64,000 nucleotides of DNA, from contig CM075674.1 in NCBI GenBank assembly GCA_037962975.1, forward strand, positions 85,700,501-85,764,500. The letters are read 5' to 3'. The position numbers and the translations under genes were made by a program. Position 1 is the stretch's first letter. Every line of letters starts with the position of its first letter. Source of the DNA: Clitoria ternatea (lineage: Eukaryota; Streptophyta; Magnoliopsida; Fabales; Fabaceae). Shown piece after piece: positions 59,116 through 64,000 of this stretch. The notes under the pieces were generated by a model. That model was not told the origin of the DNA. It did not search any database and was given only the letters and a program-made list of their open reading frames with translations.

Positions 59116-59894
59116 TGTCTCTAGGAAAGATCAAAACTCTCGACTTCTTAATCAAACATGTTTTAGTAGAACTGTAGAACATTACGAAATAAGTCCACTC
59201 AAGTTGAAATGATTAGAAATGCTCAAGAATGATGTTAATGCATGTGCCATTTTATAGTGTAAGTTTTGTATATATATATTTTGAGGTGTTATAATATGAA
59301 CTAGTAAGAGCTAAAGGTGTTTGTTCTTAGTGGGCACAGATTCAATTGCAGAGCTATGGCAATGTTAAGGATAAAAAAAATGAAGTGAAGAATGAGAAGT
59401 CCTCCCCGTGTGGACCTTAACCCTCTCTAAAGTTCAAATAATTTGAAACAAGTAGCAAGAAAGTTGTGCACACTCAAGCTGGGGCCTGTTCACCAATCTA
59501 ACTAACTTCATTACTATATTGATTAAGGCTAATCAATTTCTAATACTGGGACAAGAAACTGTCTCCTATTACACAAACACAACTTAAGGGTCATAAACAA
59601 TTCAATTCAAAAAATAAAAGCAAGTGAAAGTATTAAGGGTCATCATTACTATTTTTATTATTAACTTATCTTTTTCATTGAAAAAAATTATTTTGGTTGC
59701 ATGAAAACAGAGTCAACTAAAAGATTACCAATATGGTAAAGAACCACGAGTTGAGACATCAAGTCACCAACGCTGACTATAACGAAAATAGTTAAATTAA
59801 ATTAAATGTGAATCAATTTTTTTAAAAAAAAAATTAATAAATATATTAACCACATTGGGTTGGTGGGAGTAGTAATTCAACACCTCATCCTTCA
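59116..59894. other. intergenic DNA, no gene seen
   Basis: AT-rich; nothing recognised. Confidence 0.5.
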
Positions 59895-60195
59895 ACTAAG
59901 TAATTAAAAAGTGTTTAGTTCACAAATTTTTTAAGAAAAATGAAAAATTATTCTTGAAAAAGTTAGAAAATAAAAAATGCGTTTGTTTACAAAATATTCA
60001 AAGAAAATTTATAGAGAAAAAAAACCAAGTTTTTTATTTAAAAAAAACAAAAAAGTTTTTAAAGAAGTTTTTCAAAAAAACTAAAAAGTAGAAAAAAATT
60101 TCAAGATTTTTTTTATTTATTTTAAGAAATAAAAATTTTAGAAAACAAACAGAAAACTTTTCCTAGAATACTTTTTTTAACTAAGCGCAACCAAT
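59895..60195 (+). repeat. A-rich foldback repeat R2, copy 2
   Basis: Same phrase order as 7540-7835: GCGTTTGTTTACAAAATATTC, A-rich blocks, AAGAAATAAAAATTTTAG and AAAACAAACAG. Confidence 0.55.
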
Positions 60196-60639
60196 CTTTT
60201 AACTTTTACAAATAAGAAATATCTCATAGTTAAATGATATACTCATTATTTTTTAGAGAATATTTTTTGAAGTTGTGTGATATATTAAATGATATACTCA
60301 TTCTACATTATACATCATACTTAATCATACTTAATCATCCGACATATAACCCGGAAGTATTTCGATTAAGTTCGAAGTTAATTAAGAGAGTTCTAACTTA
60401 AAAGTTAAATTCATCTTAGTAAGTAATTTTTTTAATTTTAATAAAGAAGAGCGCTTAATTATACCTAGAGAGATTACTTTTTTTAATTTATCATGTAGGA
60501 AAATATTCTATAAATCTTTTTTACAAAAAAGACAACTTATACTTTAATTGTACTATTAAGAAAGAATGTTAACAAATAATTTGGTATGTTTGAACTGCAT
60601 GTTTGGTCTATTTGATTGCATAGAAATAACATTGTGTTT

Positions 60640-60790
60640 TTAATGTATTAGAGATTATTGATCATGTCATTAAATATAGGTTTCGAATATGGGTTCTAGC
60701 TCATGTAACTGGGGAAGTTTTGTTTTTCTGAGTGGGTGAACAATCCCTTGCTATATTAATAAAATTTCCTTACTTATAAAAAAAAGTTCC
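60640..60790 (+). repeat. possible LINE or SINE 3' tail
   Basis: A segment ending AATAAAATTTCCTTACTTAT followed by an A-run resembles the 3' end of plant non-LTR elements. No ORF, pol III boxes or target duplication could be confirmed. Confidence 0.25.
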
Positions 60791-60962
60791 AAATATTTAA
60801 AGGTCAAATAATCTTTTTTTTTATGTTATAACAATTTTTTTCATATCAAGCCTATTTCATTCTGAATTATCAACACATAAGTACAAAAGCTATATCATTG
60901 ATAATCTTAATTCACTTTACCTCATTAATTCGTCATCAACCCGACACATATAGTATATATTA

Positions 60963-61317
60963 CCTCCGTCCATAAAACTATTTCAGTTAAGAAAGTTAGT
61001 TAATTTAATTAAAATAATTAAATTTGTTTAAAATTTATAATAGTTTTCAAAATTACCTTTAAAGACTCATCATTAAATTTTCTTTACTTGTTCTTCCTTT
61101 ATTTACTCTCTTTCCACTTACTACTCAATTATCATTGGAGAGATAAATAATCTAATTGAAGTATGTCATTTATTATTGTATTGATTTTAATAAAAGTTAT
61201 ACATTAATAGAGGTATTTAGGTCAAAAAATAATTAATAACATTGGAATTTAAAAAAGAGTAAGGAACAAAAGATTTTTAAAACATTGTTTTATATTTAGA
61301 GACAGAGATAGAGATAG
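60963..61317. mobile_element. Stowaway-like MITE (355 bp)
   Basis: TA on both sides (60961-60962, 61318-61319). Left end CCTCCGTCCATAAAACT; right end inverted CTATCTCTATCTCTGTCTCT followed by AAATATAAAA. The CTCCGTCC-type end and TA duplication are the Stowaway (Tc1/mariner-related) signature, here somewhat decayed. Non-coding. Confidence 0.7.
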
Positions 61318-61319
61318 TA

Positions 61320-64000
61320 CTAATTAACTCGTCACATGATATTATGGGAATATATAAATGCACTTAGCAATGATGCTTTGAAAATTCACCAATAAATCTC
61401 AATCTACCATATCTAATTTTCAAGGAGCAGCTGAGTGTATTTTCATTTTCATAAGAAGGAATAACAATATATTCTCCAATTTAAAAGATGGCAAAATTTG
61501 TCAGCACACAGAAAAATTTTGCACTCTTTAATTAATTAGTCAGGCCAAGTTAGAAAATTCTATGCCACAATGTCAAATACTGCATGCTATATCTTCTACT
61601 TGATACCTAAATAGGATTAAGAAAATAGAAAACTTAGAAGAAGCGTTCTAGAACACATTACCTTTTAAAGCATATAAGTGACTACAAAGCATTTCAACAT
61701 CATGTGTATCATGCGATGATGAGTCACCATTAAGTTAGAATATTAGATAAACCAACATTCCTCAATATCAAGCTGGCCTTGCTACCAATGGAACATTCAA
61801 ATTCAATACATATATTAAATATTAATTAATCACCAAATGATTATTGAATCAGCAAGATCACGCGTATTTAATTAACAACCATATCATGTGTAAGAAGAAC
61901 ACGTTCATTCATTGGACTAAACACAAGCACTATAGAAATATTGCATGAAAACTGGCTTCCAATATTTGTGGGTTTAACAGAAAAAAGGTCCACGCGTCGT
62001 TGCTTAGTTGGACTTTTTCTTGACTTGATCACAATCTCTTACCTCTCCTTCTCAATTCTCATATTTCCTTAAGATACCTTTAACTCTTCTTAAAATCCTT
62101 TAAACATACTGAATAAATACTAAATAAATACATTGACCCTATCCAGACCCCATATGGTGGCAAGGCTCATGAACTAGGTTGCCATTGTTTACAGCTTTAC
62201 TTTTGGTTAGTTGGTGTTAGCTCAATTAGTTTCTAAACATAGCACAACCTTTAAACAAGAATAGCCAAAGTTAACTAGGAAGAAATTTAAAGATTTTCCA
62301 GATAAAGCATATGGTTGTAAAGTTTGGCGTAAAGTTGAATCAAATTAGTCCAGATACAGTGCCCAAATTAGAGGAAAATTCACTGATTAGAGCCATCTTT
62401 ATATGTCTCAAAATAATTAAACTTGCAAAGACCAAAGATCATTGGCTGTACTTCTTATTCAGTAACTTAAATTGGGGAGGTTGAAGAGAAGACCAAGTTA
62501 GCTTTATTGTAACTAATCATAATATGAAACACAGAAACTACTAAAAAATCTGTGTGCAAATGCAGGTTTCTCAAGCAAAGCACACAACATTTCCATTAAA
62601 GATAGTAGAAGTGATCGTTTCATAACATGTAACTAATAATATCGTTTCCATACTTGTACTGTCATAACCAGAAAATCTCCTAATGTGAATTATTTAATTT
62701 CCAATATCACAATGTCTCTAGCTTCCCTATACCAAAAAAAGTTATGATTGAGAATGCTTTCTCCAAAGGAGTTTCTCATGTAAAAGTTGAAAAATAATTC
62801 ATTTAAAATATAAAAATTATCAAAATGAGTCTTATCTCTCATAACAAAGTCTTATATATACACATAATAAGATTCGAATTTGTAACAACATATTTAAAAG
62901 ACCGAAGAATATATATATGAGTACTACAGTCAAAATATGGTTGGATAGCACTTATTTTTAGCCATGTCCCATTTCAACAAACCAACTTCCAAGTTGTGAG
63001 TGATAACATCCCATGCTGCCATTATCTCTATCTGCTTTCATACTAGCTAGATGTTTCTGCCATTATGTGTATGTCCAGAAACCCAAGCAGAAAATTTGAT
63101 CTTTTTATCATTTTGAAGGCAAAAAAAGGATAAACTAGAATGCAAAAAAGCACTTGTATCAGGATGCAGTGTAAAGAGATTTAAATTGCACATGTGACTA
63201 TAACATTGCAACTTTAAATAACAGTCACTAAACCCAGTCACATTTTCTCATTATTTCTACTCACATGAATCATTATTGTGTTTTGTATTTTCATGATTGT
63301 GATGCCACGACTTATGTGGTCTATACTATGATTAATGTGGTACTCTTGATAAGGATTTATCTTGTTTAAAATAGAAAATATCAATGGTTTTTACTAACAA
63401 AATTCATTATAATTGGTAGACAACTGAATTTTTTTAGAAAATTATCACAAGTTTAAATTCTGTTACGTGTATAAAAAAATTATTATGAAAGATAAAACTT
63501 ATTTTAATAATTTCTATGTTTTGAAAGGATTAATTTTTTATTTTCAGTTGAAGAAATTCACCTAAAATAAGAAAATGATTGGATTTTAGGGTCAAACAAC
63601 AAGACAGTGTACCTCAAAATGATGTTTATTATTAAATTAAAACAAAATGCTGAGGGAATATAGAGCAGTTCCAAGCAAAGGAAATGGAATTGGATGTGGG
63701 CTGAAAGGTAGGCCTCAGTGTTAGAGCATATTGGAGACACTAAATGGGCACTTTAAAATAATTTAGAACCTTTGTGAGAAAGGGGTTTTTCAAGTGGGAG
63801 TAAATTTGCAACTAAAACATTAATAAGGCAGGGGTGTCCCTAGTTTGACAAACTCTAGATTCTCTTGGTTGAGATAGTGCATATATTAATGTTCTGATTG
63901 ACAACCTCTCTCCCTGTCCACATGAAAAATGATAAAATCAAAATATCTTACCATTAAAGCTTCTGTGGGACACAAAGCAGAATCTAAAACATAATGTCAT
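61320..64000. other. intergenic DNA, no gene seen
   Basis: AT-rich spacer without recognisable coding sequence on either strand; frames at 63047-63241 and 63558-63740 have no domain. Could include promoter or UTR sequence of a gene beyond the window. Confidence 0.45.

Overview
The window is nuclear DNA of a flowering plant. It carries one intron-containing plant transcription-factor gene, plant-type LTR retrotransposons primed by initiator-tRNA-Met, a Cassandra 5S-bearing TRIM, hAT and Stowaway MITEs and a decayed CACTA transposase. It is AT-rich and gene-poor. The combination fits a eudicot, plausibly a legume, but the species cannot be fixed by reading.

Layout. 1-5.1 kb is AT-rich non-coding DNA with small dispersed repeats. 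5269-6670 (minus) is the only convincing host gene, a two-exon LOB-domain (LBD1/LBD11-like) gene with a TATA box near 6812. 6.9-17.7 kb is non-coding, with a 1.7-kb solo LTR (8692-10367), a hAT MITE (11540-12033) and foldback repeats. 17777-24068 is a complete Ty1/copia element (minus) in an (AT)n array. It has an unbroken 1126-aa ORF, but most of gag is missing and the first integrase aspartate reads as Asn. A probable solo LTR (24106-24855) sits in the same (AT)n array.

26251-44258 is a nest of insertions, resolved by target-site duplications (TSDs). An old solo LTR (TSD gttgt) was split by a 16.2-kb Ty3/gypsy element (27038-43283, TSD gggaa). The 5' LTR of that element was then split by a 4.7-kb solo LTR (28762-33443, TSD ggggc). 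Its wrecked interior carries a Cassandra TRIM (35569-36448, TSD tattc) and a hAT MITE (39282-39759, TSD cttgtacg). A second giant solo LTR follows (44518-49436, 4.9 kb, TSD taacc). 49.9-55.9 kb has two diverged copies of one LTR-like repeat in inverted orientation, one of them inside a decayed CACTA transposase gene. 55.9-64 kb is AT-rich and non-coding, with dispersed repeats and a Stowaway MITE.

The most interesting signal is in the giant TGTAAC-class LTRs. Three of them (the gypsy LTR and the two giant solo LTRs) share (i) dense arrays of the octamer CCGAGTGA and (ii) a palindromic word containing CGCTTGAGCG. These three also have what looks like an intron inside the LTR: a donor resembling AGGTAAGGGGG and an acceptor block made of CTCACYCTT, a T-rich stretch and AG. 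The acceptor block alone recurs in the two other TGTAAC-class LTRs. The gypsy element has LTRs only about 2% diverged but a coding region far more decayed, which suggests it moved as a non-autonomous element.
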